Shown: positions 34,047 through 43,800, counted from the first letter of the stretch. The stretch is 64,000 nucleotides of DNA from CAYJLB01 sp964370845 (GCA_964370845.1 CAYJLB010000004.1:7632-71631); one strand, 5' to 3'. Translations and numbers: made by a program. The notes: a model not told the origin generated them from the sequence alone.

Positions 34047-34403
34047 TGATTAAATACATAAAATATAGTAGCTTAATTATAAATCCGATTTGTCGTTACT
34101 TTTCCTTAGTATAATATAAATTTCATTATAAATAAAGTAACATGTTGTTTCCAAAAACTTAAAATTTGTTAATGTTTTTTGAACAACATTTATCGACACT
34201 ACTATTAATTATAGTGAATTTATCAATAATTACAAGTGTTTTTTCTGTTTTTTTAAATTTTTGACAAATTAGAGATTAATATACACAACAAAATAATTAA
34301 TTTGTCTATTTTGACAAAAACATATGAGAACATTATTATTATATTTGCAGATTGAGATATTAACGTTAATTTGTATTTAAATTCTTGTTATAAATAATCA
34401 AAA

Positions 34404-34442
34404 AAGTGTGACGACCCATAAAAACAATGTTTCATCACACTT
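34404..34442 (-). terminator. Terminator after the second transglutaminase lipoprotein
   Basis: AAGTGTGA-c-GA pairs with TC-a-TCACACTT eight bases past the stop, followed by a T6 run on the minus strand (AAAAAA at 34400-34405). Confidence 0.65.
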
Positions 34443-34449
34443 AATAATA

Positions 34450-35895
34450 TTAATATCTTAAAATTAGTTTTATAGTTCTAAGTGTATCATTTACAATAAA
34501 ACTAACTTTTTCCACGTCAAATTTATTTTCCGCCAAAGAATGTGCTTCAAGAATTGCTTGAGAAATCTCTTGATTTGTGAAATATTTTTCAACTATATCA
34601 TTATAAAGAGTTTGCGTTCCCACGCTTAAATAAACATATTTTTCGCTATTATTTGAAGCTTCTACAAGATGCTCAACAAACATTTCACTAGCTTCATCAA
34701 TTGAGTTTATAACAGCATCATTCTTTACAAAATAATTTGCATCAGTTGAGTATGCATTTGGCAAAGTATAAAACGGACTATTATGAATTTCCTGATGAGT
34801 GATTTTTATTTCATTTGTGTCAATGCAAAAATAGTCATATTGAATATAATCATCATCTAAACTAGTAACAGGATCGTCCCATGTGAGGTCGATATGATAC
34901 CAATTATTCCCTAACTTCACCATATTCCACATATGTTTTTCAGTACCCGCATAGCCGGTAACTAAAATAGTTTCTATACCAACTTTACTCGCAAGGTAAG
35001 AGAAAGATTTTGCATAACCTTCGCAAACCGCTCTCCCCTCAATCAAAGCACCATAAATCGAATAAGGATTTGGTGCATTTAAGTCATAAGTTGTATTTAA
35101 AATAATATAATCGTGAAAATACTTTACTTTGTCCCAATCTGTCATTTCACCTGTAATTCCAGCCAAAATTTCTTGGGTTTTTAAATCAAGTTCATACAAT
35201 AAATCATCAGTAGTGTCTTCATCTAACGAATAATCAATTGAAAGAGAAATTGCATCTCCAGTATCAACGTTTTGCACAACATTTAAAGTTGCATTTCCAT
35301 CACCATTTTGAATTTGCAAACCTTCAAAATAAGAGTTTTTAATAAGAGAATAAATTTCTTCAACTTCCTCTAAGGAAATTTTTGTAGGCATTGAAATTGG
35401 TGAAATATTCTTCTTAAAAGCCTCTAATAAAACGTGGTAAGTTTGCTCTTGACTATAAGTAAAGTTATACAATCTATAATCTAAGTGATTAGTCCAAGTT
35501 GGAGCTACAAATTCCTCTGGCAAAGTTATTTCAACAGCAGTGGTTTCTTCTTCAGTATTCTCACTTGAACTCTCGATAGTGCTTTCAGTTGTACTTTCAG
35601 TAGTGCTTTCGCTAGTTTCAACGCTTGAAGCTACTTCATCAATTTCATTATTGCTTGAAGTAGGAGTTTCTTCAACAGGAACTGTGATGAAAACTTCCGA
35701 AGAACTTTTGGTTTCTTCAGTGCCAGAAGTTCCGTTTACAAGGTTTTCAGCTTGAGAATTTGAGGAAGTATTGTTAGTAACTTCAACATCGTTATCAATA
35801 TTATTTCCAGTTTGACAAGCGGCAAATAATAAGCATACCGAAAGGCAAAGTGCTAAAAAACCTCCGAGTTTCCCATTCATTTTGCTTGAATTCAT
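34450..35895 (-). CDS. Large lipoprotein with transglutaminase-like domain
   Basis: The 481-residue protein has a lipobox FAAC near residue 27, a long Ser/Thr/Glu-rich linker (about 30-130), a middle domain, and a transglutaminase-like fold. The triad is Cys291 (AVCEGYAKSF), His321 (KHMWNM) and Asp336 (HIDLTWDDP). About 110 further residues follow the fold. It is the same architecture as the shorter protein at 3451. The substrate is probably extracellular protein or peptide but is unknown. TTGGAGG precedes the ATG. Confidence 0.87.
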   Translation of the reverse strand: MNSSKMNGKLGGFLALCLSVCLLFAACQTGNNIDNDVEVTNNTSSNSQAENLVNGTSGTEETKSSSEVFITVPVEETPTSSNNEIDEVASSVETSESTTESTTESTIESSSENTEEETTAVEITLPEEFVAPTWTNHLDYRLYNFTYSQEQTYHVLLEAFKKNISPISMPTKISLEEVEEIYSLIKNSYFEGLQIQNGDGNATLNVVQNVDTGDAISLSIDYSLDEDTTDDLLYELDLKTQEILAGITGEMTDWDKVKYFHDYIILNTTYDLNAPNPYSIYGALIEGRAVCEGYAKSFSYLASKVGIETILVTGYAGTEKHMWNMVKLGNNWYHIDLTWDDPVTSLDDDYIQYDYFCIDTNEIKITHQEIHNSPFYTLPNAYSTDANYFVKNDAVINSIDEASEMFVEHLVEASNNSEKYVYLSVGTQTLYNDIVEKYFTNQEISQAILEAHSLAENKFDVEKVSFIVNDTLRTIKLILRY

Positions 35896-35951
35896 TTTTT
35901 TCCTCCAATTATATTAAGAACAAAGACTATTAGTGAATTTATAGTGAGTGA

Positions 35952-37271
35952 TTAATTAGTATCAAATTTCATTTTACTGATTTTTAATTTGTCAATTTTG
36001 TTTTCATCTGTTGAAAGCACTGTGAAAGTTAAATCTTCAAATACTACAGTAGGACATTCGTTTTCCTTAGGAATATGCCCAAGTAAATCGATAACAAGAC
36101 CGCCTATAGTGTCATAATCATGGTCTTCAGGTAGGTTATGTGATAACATTTCCATAACTTCTTCTGGACTTGTATTACCTAAAACTTCATATTCATAATC
36201 ATTTATCTTTACGATTTCTTCCACTTCATCATCGTATTCATCTTGAATATTTCCCACAATGGATTCAATAATATCTTCAAGAGTAATTATCCCCGAAGTT
36301 CCGCCATATTCGTCTACAACAACTGCAATATGAGCTTTATTTTCGGTAAATTCTTTAAACAAAGCGCCGCAAAGGTTTGTTTTAGGTATATACATAATAT
36401 CTCGAATGTAATCTTTAACAGAGAGTTCTTCCGAAACTTCTCCACCAATTAATTTAAGTAAATCTTTAACATAAACAACACCGATTACGTTATCAATGCT
36501 ATTTTCATACACAGGTATTCTTGAAAAGCCTTCCTCAATTGCAATAGAAACAAGTTCATTTATTTTAGCATTTTTTTCTACCGCAACAACTTCCGTTCTA
36601 TGTGTCATAACATCATAAACAGTTAATTCATCAAAGTCAAAAATGTTATTTATCATTTCTTTTTGACTTTCTTCAATCGCACCCGTTTCGTTTACAGCAT
36701 CAACCATCATTAGGATTTCTTCTTCTGTAACAGTGTCTTTAGTTTCCCCTGTTGACAGTCCTAAGATTTTGGAAAGGACAAAAGTTAATCCCGCTATTAT
36801 TTTTTCAATAGGTGTAATTAAAATAATGAAACCGTTAAGCAATCCCGCTATATTATATGGAAATCTCTCATTATATTTCCTTGCCATCTTTTTTGGGATA
36901 GTGCTTGAAAAAGTTACAATCGCAATTGTTGACAAAAGAATTAATGCGATAATTGAAATTCCATTTGCTAAAGTGTCATTATGAATTAAACCATTAAAAT
37001 ATTCACTAGTTACGGAATAAAAAGTTATCGTTACAATAAATGTCACAATCACCGTTGTTATTGACTTAAAAATAGATATTGAAACCAATAATCTATTCGG
37101 TTTTGAGATTAAATTTAATAATCTCCTCGCTTTTTTATCATTTTCTGCGTATTTTTTTACCTTGCTGTCATTTACTTCAATAACAGCATACTCACAGGCA
37201 GTTATAAACGCCTTTAGTAGCAAAAATGCCACCGCCGCAATTATACCGCCCCACATTCGACCTTCGTCCAA
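35952..37271 (-). CDS. CNNM/CorC (HlyC) family membrane protein with CBS domains
   Basis: The 439-residue protein has an N-terminal DUF21/CNNM membrane domain with four hydrophobic segments (about 1-185) and a CBS pair (about 205-325, VYDVMTHRTEV and IGVVYVKDLLKL). A CorC_HlyC domain ends it (about 345-430, DHDYDTIGGLVI). Such proteins are linked to magnesium or cobalt efflux. Start: TTG at 37271 lies six bases after GGAGGAG; the in-frame TTG at 37286 overlaps that site. It is not an actual haemolysin despite the family name. Confidence 0.88.
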   Translation of the reverse strand: MDEGRMWGGIIAAVAFLLLKAFITACEYAVIEVNDSKVKKYAENDKKARRLLNLISKPNRLLVSISIFKSITTVIVTFIVTITFYSVTSEYFNGLIHNDTLANGISIIALILLSTIAIVTFSSTIPKKMARKYNERFPYNIAGLLNGFIILITPIEKIIAGLTFVLSKILGLSTGETKDTVTEEEILMMVDAVNETGAIEESQKEMINNIFDFDELTVYDVMTHRTEVVAVEKNAKINELVSIAIEEGFSRIPVYENSIDNVIGVVYVKDLLKLIGGEVSEELSVKDYIRDIMYIPKTNLCGALFKEFTENKAHIAVVVDEYGGTSGIITLEDIIESIVGNIQDEYDDEVEEIVKINDYEYEVLGNTSPEEVMEMLSHNLPEDHDYDTIGGLVIDLLGHIPKENECPTVVFEDLTFTVLSTDENKIDKLKISKMKFDTN

Positions 37272-37405
37272 AATTCTCTCCTCCAATTTACTCTTTTAGT
37301 TTATACTCTATAGCATATTTTGTCAATTAATATTTAATAACAAAATACTATATTTAATTACAATACGGTTACAAAATTTTACTTTTTAATATCAATTACT
37401 ACACT

Positions 37406-38212
37406 TTATTCAACTAGTTTTTCTAATTTTGCAGTAGTCACATCTAACACTTCATACAGTTTTAAATCGGGTTTTTCAAAGTAAGCATTATTAACTGTGA
37501 TAACATTATTATTTTCAAAAGCTGTTAAAGCAAGTATTTCTTCAGGAAGATTTTCAGTANNNNNNNNNNAAATAGTGAACAAATCTCCCGCTAAAGAGTC
37601 CCCAGTTCCAACATACATATCTTCACTCATTATATATAAATAAGAAATATCAAAATTATTATCCTCCGCCTCTTTAAAAGCACGGTCAAATTCCGACAAA
37701 GTTTCATTGGTTTTTTCTATATAATAACTATTACCAAAGAACATAAGCGAAAACATTGCGTATTGGTCGAGATACTCATAAACCCCTCTAGGCGAAGCTT
37801 GATTAATCACTTTTATCCCAGCGGATTCTATAGCAGATAAATCAGTTAAAGCTATAGGATTTTGTGTAACCACTAATTCCGGTTTTGCATCTATTATTGC
37901 TTGAATGTCAGGATTTACAGGACTTCCATAACTTTTAACCCCACTTATTGAACTACAATAATCAGAAACACCCACCAAACTGCTTTCAAACCCAAAGGAA
38001 ATAATTATTTCCGTATAAGCTGGCGAAAGGGAAATAACCGATTTAGGCGGTTCTTCAAAATCAATATTTTCCACCATTACAGGAAAATTTACACTTTCAA
38101 GATATTGAACTTCAAGCTCACCATTATACTCCTCTATAGGAGTACAAGCGGTCAATATAGTAGCAATTATTATTAGGATAGAAATTGCTTTAATTCTTTT
38201 AAATCTTTTCAT
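37406..38212 (-). CDS. Metal/cobalamin-type ABC substrate-binding lipoprotein, interrupted by assembly gap
   Basis: The protein is a TroA/BtuF-fold binding lipoprotein with lipobox LTAC near residue 23, PKSVISLSPAYTEIIISFGF, GVSDYCS and DIQAIIDAKPELVV. Ten N at 37560-37569 fall between AGDLFTI and TENLPEEIL. Family members carry some 25-40 more residues here, so bases have probably been lost in the gap even though the frame happens to stay open. No permease or ATPase neighbour is present, so iron, haem or cobalamin cannot be told apart. Confidence 0.8.
   Translation of the reverse strand: MKRFKRIKAISILIIIATILTACTPIEEYNGELEVQYLESVNFPVMVENIDFEEPPKSVISLSPAYTEIIISFGFESSLVGVSDYCSSISGVKSYGSPVNPDIQAIIDAKPELVVTQNPIALTDLSAIESAGIKVINQASPRGVYEYLDQYAMFSLMFFGNSYYIEKTNETLSEFDRAFKEAEDNNFDISYLYIMSEDMYVGTGDSLAGDLFTIXXXXTENLPEEILALTAFENNNVITVNNAYFEKPDLKLYEVLDVTTAKLEKLVE
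37560..37569. other. Assembly gap (10 N)
   Basis: Ten unresolved bases lie within the binding-protein gene. The true length here is unknown. Confidence 1.
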
Positions 38213-38352
38213 ATTATAGCTTAAAATTTACCTCCTTATAATTACTTAGATACAATTATACAATATTTTATGTGAAAAATCAATGTAAAAATCGTGAAAT
38301 TATCTAAAATTCAACAACTTTTATTAGTTATCTAGCTTAAAAAAAGTAAAAA

Positions 38353-40980
38353 TTAAAGAATTTTTCCACAAAACCAACCCGAACCCCAGCCCGCTGCCCA
38401 AATTAAACTTTCGTCATAAGGGTCAAATTTAACATCTACGATTTTATCAGATTGAGCAAGACCTTTATTAATTTTAATAAAAGTTTCTCCGCCATTTTTA
38501 GATAAATACACTCCAGGATTAATAAATTTATCTAAAAAACCAGATTTTTGTGCTCCAACCACAACCATTATTAATTTTTGATTCAATGGAGAAGTTTCAA
38601 CTTGCCATATTGTGTGGGCTTTAAATATTTTCTCCCAACTTTCACCGTTGTTTGTGCTTTTGAAAACTCCGCCTTTTTCATACTCTCCATCGGGACGACC
38701 ACTACAAACATAAATTGTCTTGCTATTTTTATCAATTGCAATATCATTTACACATTCAATATCAGGAATATGAATTTTACGCCAGCTATCACCTTTATTT
38801 TCGCTTACAAATAAACCTCCGCCAACATTATTTAATGCAGCATACAAAATATTTGGATTATCAGTGTGCATTTCAAGTCTACGAACGCTTGCGTTTTCGG
38901 GGAAATTTTCATTTGCTCCCTCCCAAGTGTATCCTCCATCGAAGGAGCGTAACACTCCATAACAGCCTTTTGTAAGCGGAATTCCAAGCCCTGTTCCTAC
39001 TTCGGAAATCCTGTCATAAATACAGCAAAAATACATATTTTCGGGTGTAATTGGGTCAATAAGCAAAGAATATTGAGTACAAACGGTTTGCCAAGGGTTA
39101 TTGTCCTCATCAAAAATTTTCGCAATATTTTTCCACGTTTTACCTCCGTCCAAACTGCGTCTTAATTCACCTCTATGCTCTTGCCTACTAATTAAAGTGT
39201 AAATTATATCAGGATTTTTAGGGTGAACAGCAACTGTGGAAATAGAATGAGCACCGTCATCATTGTTTTGTCCGTCAATTTGCTGAAGGGGGATTTTTGT
39301 AATATCTGTTTCTAACCTAAAATTCACAGTTTGCCATAACCCGTGTTCACCTGTACAAAATAATCGTCTCCCTTTTACTCCTGTTTCATGAAGCATAAAA
39401 CGTCCTGGCAAATTGCTTGCTCCGCGACCTATCCATAAGCCATCTTCATTTTTGTAATCGTCAATTTGAGCAAAAGTCTTGCATTTATCCGTTGAAATCA
39501 AAGTTTGTTGGTCAACTTCAATATAAACACTTCCGTCAAGCCCAACTTTCACAAACCTATTCCCAACAGGCTCATTGCACTTATCCATATATGGTTGCAA
39601 GTGTGCAAATTCCATATTTGCACCAATGGGATTATCTCTTTTTGTCCAGTATTCATCGTTGAAACTTTCAATCCAGTATTTCCCAAATCTCGCGGTACAA
39701 TCCCATTTTTCACCACAATTAAAAGTTGACCAAAGTTCACCTGGACCAAAAGTTCTATCATGCTTTTTGTTGTAAGCAATATGAATTTCATTTTTGTCTA
39801 AAGGATTTACTGCTATAAAATTGAAAATTGGCAGAATATCTTTTGGAAGCTTAGTAAATTTTCCTTTAGCCTCCTCAATTGTCATTGAAAACCAGTAAGA
39901 AATCGCCTTGTAATACTGCATTAAGTTTAACTCGTCAGTTAACTGGCTCATATCAATTCGTAAATTCCCACTTATATCTTTCCAACTCTCACCAAAATCT
40001 TCGCTTATGAAAATTCCGCCTTTGCTGTCTACTGTATCAAATTTATCAATATATACAGTTTGCTCAATTAGATATAAATAAACCTTATTTTCTTTTTTGT
40101 CATAAAAATAGGTTAAATCTCGTGGTAAATTATTTGGTAAATTAGCACTTTTTTCTTCCCAACTTTCACCGCCATCAAAACTTATATAAACTCCACGATT
40201 TGTAGCCATAATAACTTGTGAACTCTCCATTGGATTAACGATTATTTTACAAACATCTGTATCTTTTGGAAGTCCTTTTGTAATTTTTATCCAAGTTTCA
40301 CCTTTATCCAAGGTTTTCCAAATATGTCCGTATTCAGCAAATTTGAATTTCGTTCCCTCAGGTTTTCTCTCTGATTTATGATAATCTTTAACATTTAAAA
40401 AATCACCCGCACCGACAAACCAAATATTATCATTATTAGGGTCAACAGCAAGCTCGCTATGCCTACTTCCAAGCTGTTCAAAATACCAACCTCCAACAAA
40501 AGAATCTGGGTCAATTTTTCCGTCGCTATTGTTATTAGCAAGAGATGATTCACTGTTTATTTGCTCAAAATCAATTTCTACATTCTCTTTTTCCTCATTA
40601 ATTTGCTTATAACTTTTGCCAAGTTCTTTGATTTTAGTCCAAGTTTTTCCGCGATCTAATGTTTTATAAACCCAGCCATTCCAATCAATAGCCATTCCGA
40701 AATCGGGATTTTGATAAGAAAATTCAATGTCCAAAACCCTTTTCATCTCATCGCCTAATCCGTCGTAGTCCTTTATAGATTGCCAAGAATTACCCTTATC
40801 CCACGTCCCATAACTAATATGCATATCGGGAGCAAGAAACATAACCTTTTCATCGGTAGGGTGAAGCCACATTTTTTCACAATACCCAGCCATACAAGGT
40901 CCAAAGGGGTTCCATTTTACACTTTCATCAGATTTAATTTTCTCCGTTCTTATTTTATCCCAAAAATCATTATTAAACAA
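38353..40980 (-). CDS. Asp-box (BNR/sortilin-like) double beta-propeller protein
   Basis: The 875-residue protein has twelve Asp-box-like motifs of the S/T-x-D/N-x-G-x-[ST]-W form (TLDRGKTW, TLDKGETW, SFDGGESW, SEDFGESW, SLDGGKTW, SFDGGYTW, STNNGESW and others). They are spread along the chain, as in GH74 xyloglucanases and Vps10/sortilin propellers. No signal peptide is visible, so it would be cytoplasmic unless exported otherwise. Start: GTGGAGG selects TTG at 40980 (LFNNDFWDKIR). Whether it is a glycosidase or a binding protein is undecided. Confidence 0.8.
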   Translation of the reverse strand: MFNNDFWDKIRTEKIKSDESVKWNPFGPCMAGYCEKMWLHPTDEKVMFLAPDMHISYGTWDKGNSWQSIKDYDGLGDEMKRVLDIEFSYQNPDFGMAIDWNGWVYKTLDRGKTWTKIKELGKSYKQINEEKENVEIDFEQINSESSLANNNSDGKIDPDSFVGGWYFEQLGSRHSELAVDPNNDNIWFVGAGDFLNVKDYHKSERKPEGTKFKFAEYGHIWKTLDKGETWIKITKGLPKDTDVCKIIVNPMESSQVIMATNRGVYISFDGGESWEEKSANLPNNLPRDLTYFYDKKENKVYLYLIEQTVYIDKFDTVDSKGGIFISEDFGESWKDISGNLRIDMSQLTDELNLMQYYKAISYWFSMTIEEAKGKFTKLPKDILPIFNFIAVNPLDKNEIHIAYNKKHDRTFGPGELWSTFNCGEKWDCTARFGKYWIESFNDEYWTKRDNPIGANMEFAHLQPYMDKCNEPVGNRFVKVGLDGSVYIEVDQQTLISTDKCKTFAQIDDYKNEDGLWIGRGASNLPGRFMLHETGVKGRRLFCTGEHGLWQTVNFRLETDITKIPLQQIDGQNNDDGAHSISTVAVHPKNPDIIYTLISRQEHRGELRRSLDGGKTWKNIAKIFDEDNNPWQTVCTQYSLLIDPITPENMYFCCIYDRISEVGTGLGIPLTKGCYGVLRSFDGGYTWEGANENFPENASVRRLEMHTDNPNILYAALNNVGGGLFVSENKGDSWRKIHIPDIECVNDIAIDKNSKTIYVCSGRPDGEYEKGGVFKSTNNGESWEKIFKAHTIWQVETSPLNQKLIMVVVGAQKSGFLDKFINPGVYLSKNGGETFIKINKGLAQSDKIVDVKFDPYDESLIWAAGWGSGWFCGKIL

Positions 40981-41159
40981 AGCCAAAACCTCCACATTTT
41001 GTAAAATTAACACAATAAATTAACAACATAGATATATAATATTACTTTTCAACACAAATTTCAAGTGAATTCATAATAAATTTATAAAAATAATTGAAAA
41101 ATTATACCGTCTTGTGTTACAATAGACTTAGTTATAAAAAATTGAAAGGAAAAGAGTTC

Positions 41160-41621
41160 ATGAGAAAATATTATCCTTCTAAAATGTCATTATTCGCCTT
41201 GCGGGTGATTTTCTTTGTTTTTGTCGTCGGCATTATTGTCACGTCCAATATCGTTATTGACGAATTCTTCCTACTTCGTGACATTTTGTGTTTATCCCTA
41301 GTTTCTATTTATGTTGCAATATTTTTCGTATATCTTCCGTTGTATTATAAGAAAGCGACTTACATTGTTGGAAAAAATCAAATTATTATTAATTCGGGAG
41401 TGTTCTTTCTTACGCAAAGAATAATAAGTTGCAATTCCCTTGTTTATGCAACCCATTTAAAACCACCACTTTCAAGAAAGTTCGCGTGGGAATTTATAAT
41501 AATCAACGCTTTAGGTGGAAGTCTTGTCCTTTCGTTACTTTCAAGCAAGGACGCAAAGGAGATTTATACTTTTTTGACAAAATTAATTGAGAGCAACAAT
41601 AATCTAGAAGGGACAAAATAA
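41160..41621 (+). CDS. PH-domain (bPH2) membrane protein, YdbS-like
   Basis: The 153-residue protein has two N-terminal membrane spans (about 12-60) followed by a bacterial PH domain (YKKATYIVGKNQIIINSGVFF). The ATG at 41160 follows GAAAGGAAAAGAG; an upstream in-frame ATG at 41094 lacks a site. It is paired with the YdbT-like gene 36 bases downstream. In bacilli the ydbS-ydbT pair is linked to resistance against membrane-active bacteriocins; the same role here is inference. Confidence 0.75.
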   Translation: MRKYYPSKMSLFALRVIFFVFVVGIIVTSNIVIDEFFLLRDILCLSLVSIYVAIFFVYLPLYYKKATYIVGKNQIIINSGVFFLTQRIISCNSLVYATHLKPPLSRKFAWEFIIINALGGSLVLSLLSSKDAKEIYTFLTKLIESNNNLEGTK

Positions 41622-41657
41622 AGTTCACTAATTCTACAGAAAGGAATTGCAAAATCA

Positions 41658-43103
41658 ATGGAAAAGAATTTTTTTAACGAGCACCAAATTAAAATTTTCT
41701 CCTACACAACAACTTACTTTTGGCTTTTGCTAATTCCAATTGTAAGAGGGCTTTTTTCCTTGAGAGGTGATTTAATTAGCTGGTTTTTCGGAGTTTGGGT
41801 GGATTTACTTGCTCTTGGATTTATTTTTCTTTTTGCTTTTATTCAATGGAAAAATGTGAAAATTTCTATAGAAAATAATAAAATTACTTGCAAAAGCGGA
41901 ATTTTTATAAAAAAATACTATTCTATTCCTTTTGAAAAAGTGACATCTTATTATTTAGTTTCAAATTATTTCCTTAAAAAAATTAATGTACAAGATGTTT
42001 TGATTGACACAAATCACGGAAGTCGAAGCAAATTCGATTTATCTTTAAAATTAAGCGTTAAACACTCAGATAAATTGCTTGAAACTTTGAAAGAGAATAA
42101 TGTTTCAAAGTTTGAAAACAGCTATAGCCAGAACAGGTTTTTTCTTTTTGCATTTTCAGCTATTTTTTCCGATACCTTATCGGGAGTTTTGATTATTGCC
42201 ACAACAATTTATCAAATAGGGAGATACATTGAAAATGAACTTTTTGACAATCTCCTTGAAAAAAGGTATGAGTTACAGGAAATAATCCAAGAAAACGTTA
42301 CCGCTGTCGCCACTTTTATAGCTTTAGTTTTCGTCGGTTCATGGCTTTTATCCTTTGTTTTAAATTTACTCAAAAACAAAGAATTTAATGTCTCACGTTT
42401 TCAAAAAGAATTAATAATCTCTAGTGGCTTTGTTACAAAAAAAGTTAAAACTATAAATATTTCGAAAATCAACTTTATTTCCTATAAACAAAATATCCTT
42501 TCCAAAATATTTAAATTTTCTTCGGTAAAAGTTGATTGCACAGGCTTTGGAAAGGCAAAAAGAGAAACTCCTCTTTTAATTCCTATTTCAACAAACGAAA
42601 AAAGCACTTTGGCAACAAAAAAATTGCTGCCTGAATTTGACTTGCCCAAAATTAAAATTAACGTTCCAAAAAGACATATAAAAAGGTTTTTATGGTTTCC
42701 GCTATTTTTTATAATTTTAATTCCAATTTTAATTTATGTAGCAGTTAGAATTTTCCCAATAATTTCACCTTTAGCGTTATTTTTACTTATCGCTGCTGAA
42801 ATTCCTTTTTTGTGGTTTTTGATTGTAAGGATTATTGCCGCTCTTTTGACTGGCATTGGTATAGAAAAGGATTATTTAGTTTTGTCATATTCAGATTATT
42901 ACGCTTTTAATAAAGTTGTCATTCACAAAGATAAAATTGCAAAAATCAAGGTTACAAAAACTCCTTTACAACGATATTCTGGACTTTGTACACTAAATTT
43001 TTACACAAAATCCGAAAAAGGGAGTGTCCATAAAGTTAAGCATCTACGCGAAAAAGAGGTTTTCTCGCTGTTATCTGACAATTTTGACAGCGTTTTTCAC
43101 TAA
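41658..43103 (+). CDS. PH-domain membrane protein, YdbT-like
   Basis: The 481-residue protein alternates paired membrane spans with bPH2 domains. Spans lie at about 20-60, PH at about 70-145 (ISIENNKITCKSGIFIKKYYSIPFEKV), spans at about 160-240, and a second PH at about 245-320. Further spans lie at about 340-400, and a third PH-like end at about 410-475. This matches YdbT organisation. Its AAAGGA site and position after the smaller partner indicate one operon. Function in the membrane is unknown. Confidence 0.78.
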   Translation: MEKNFFNEHQIKIFSYTTTYFWLLLIPIVRGLFSLRGDLISWFFGVWVDLLALGFIFLFAFIQWKNVKISIENNKITCKSGIFIKKYYSIPFEKVTSYYLVSNYFLKKINVQDVLIDTNHGSRSKFDLSLKLSVKHSDKLLETLKENNVSKFENSYSQNRFFLFAFSAIFSDTLSGVLIIATTIYQIGRYIENELFDNLLEKRYELQEIIQENVTAVATFIALVFVGSWLLSFVLNLLKNKEFNVSRFQKELIISSGFVTKKVKTINISKINFISYKQNILSKIFKFSSVKVDCTGFGKAKRETPLLIPISTNEKSTLATKKLLPEFDLPKIKINVPKRHIKRFLWFPLFFIILIPILIYVAVRIFPIISPLALFLLIAAEIPFLWFLIVRIIAALLTGIGIEKDYLVLSYSDYYAFNKVVIHKDKIAKIKVTKTPLQRYSGLCTLNFYTKSEKGSVHKVKHLREKEVFSLLSDNFDSVFH

Positions 43104-43168
43104 AAATTCAATTTCGAATTGCGTTTTATTGTAATATTTCCCAATTATAAAAAAATGTAAAAAAAGTG

Positions 43169-43197
43169 TTGACTTTTATGTTAATTGGTAGTATAAT
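43169..43197 (+). promoter_or_regulatory. Promoter of the tRNA cluster
   Basis: TTGACT (43169-43174), a 17-base spacer and TATAAT (43192-43197), 22 bases before tRNA-Met. Confidence 0.85.
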
Positions 43198-43218
43198 AAA
43201 TTAGTCGCTTAGAGATGT

Positions 43219-43295
43219 GGCGGTATAGCTCAGCTGGCTAGAGCATTCGGTTCATACCCGGAGGGTCGTAGGTTCAAATCCCACTGCCGCTACCA
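43219..43295 (+). tRNA. tRNA-Met (anticodon CAT, elongator-type)
   Basis: The cloverleaf folds with acceptor GGCGGTA/TGCCGCT, D stem GCTC/GAGC, anticodon stem TTCGG/CCGGA with loop TTCATAC, T arm GTAGG-TTCAAAT-CCCAC, and encoded CCA. The anticodon stem lacks the three G-C pairs of initiators. A lysidine-modified tRNA-Ile reading ATA is the alternative for a CAT anticodon. Confidence 0.9.
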
Positions 43296-43321
43296 AACGA
43301 CATTTCTTAAAAAGCATTTAT

Positions 43322-43396
43322 GGCCCGTTGGTCAAGAGGTTAAGACACCGCCCTTTCACGGCGGAATCATGGGTTCGATTCCCGTACGGGTCACCA
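43322..43396 (+). tRNA. tRNA-Glu (anticodon TTC), copy 1
   Basis: The acceptor stem is GGCCCGT/ACGGGTC, the anticodon stem CCGCC/GGCGG with loop CTTTCAC, and CCA is encoded. It is identical to the copy at 43488. Confidence 0.95.
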
Positions 43397-43432
43397 AAGA
43401 ACATAACCCTAAAGGTTGTGTTCTTTCATTTT
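43397..43432 (+). terminator. Terminator after tRNA-Glu copy 1
   Basis: AAAGAACA-t-AACC pairs with GGTT-g-TGTTCTTT, followed by CATTTTAC. Confidence 0.75.
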
Positions 43433-43487
43433 ACTAAATTCATCATTTGTTTTTAGTGCCTGTAATGCTTTTTATTAAATTTAATAT

Positions 43488-43562
43488 GGCCCGTTGGTCA
43501 AGAGGTTAAGACACCGCCCTTTCACGGCGGAATCATGGGTTCGATTCCCGTACGGGTCACCA
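43488..43562 (+). tRNA. tRNA-Glu (anticodon TTC), copy 2
   Basis: All 75 bases equal copy 1, offset by 166 bases. The flanking sequence between the copies is not conserved apart from the start of the terminator, so this is a local duplication. Confidence 0.95.
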
Positions 43563-43597
43563 AAGAACACAATCATATGATTGTGTTCTTTTTTTAT
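43563..43597 (+). terminator. Terminator after tRNA-Glu copy 2
   Basis: AAAGAACACAATCAT pairs with ATGATTGTGTTCTTT, followed by TTTTT. It shares the outer arm with the terminator of copy 1 but has a different inner stem. Confidence 0.85.
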
Positions 43598-43613
43598 ACT
43601 TGTCCACAATTAG

Positions 43614-43656
43614 GAAATCCCTACTAAGAATAAATCTTAGTAGGGATTTGTTTTAT
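43614..43656. terminator. Second terminator downstream of the tRNA cluster
   Basis: AAATCCCTACTAAGA pairs with TCTTAGTAGGGATTT, followed by GTTTTATT. I see nothing defined between here and 43800. Confidence 0.75.
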
Positions 43657-43800
43657 TGAAAATAGAAAAATGTTATCGTCAATACAAAGTGATGAACATA
43701 TTTTTGCTATTTATATTGTCTTTGTCATAATATTAACCGTCTGAAAATGCGTTGTTATATTAAATAACAACCTAGTCGGTGTTAGTTTTCATAAATTTGA

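Noticed and set aside
43752..43771. GTTGTTAT...ATAACAAC hairpin as terminator of the ROK gene
   Set aside because: No T-run on the minus strand follows it; function not supported.
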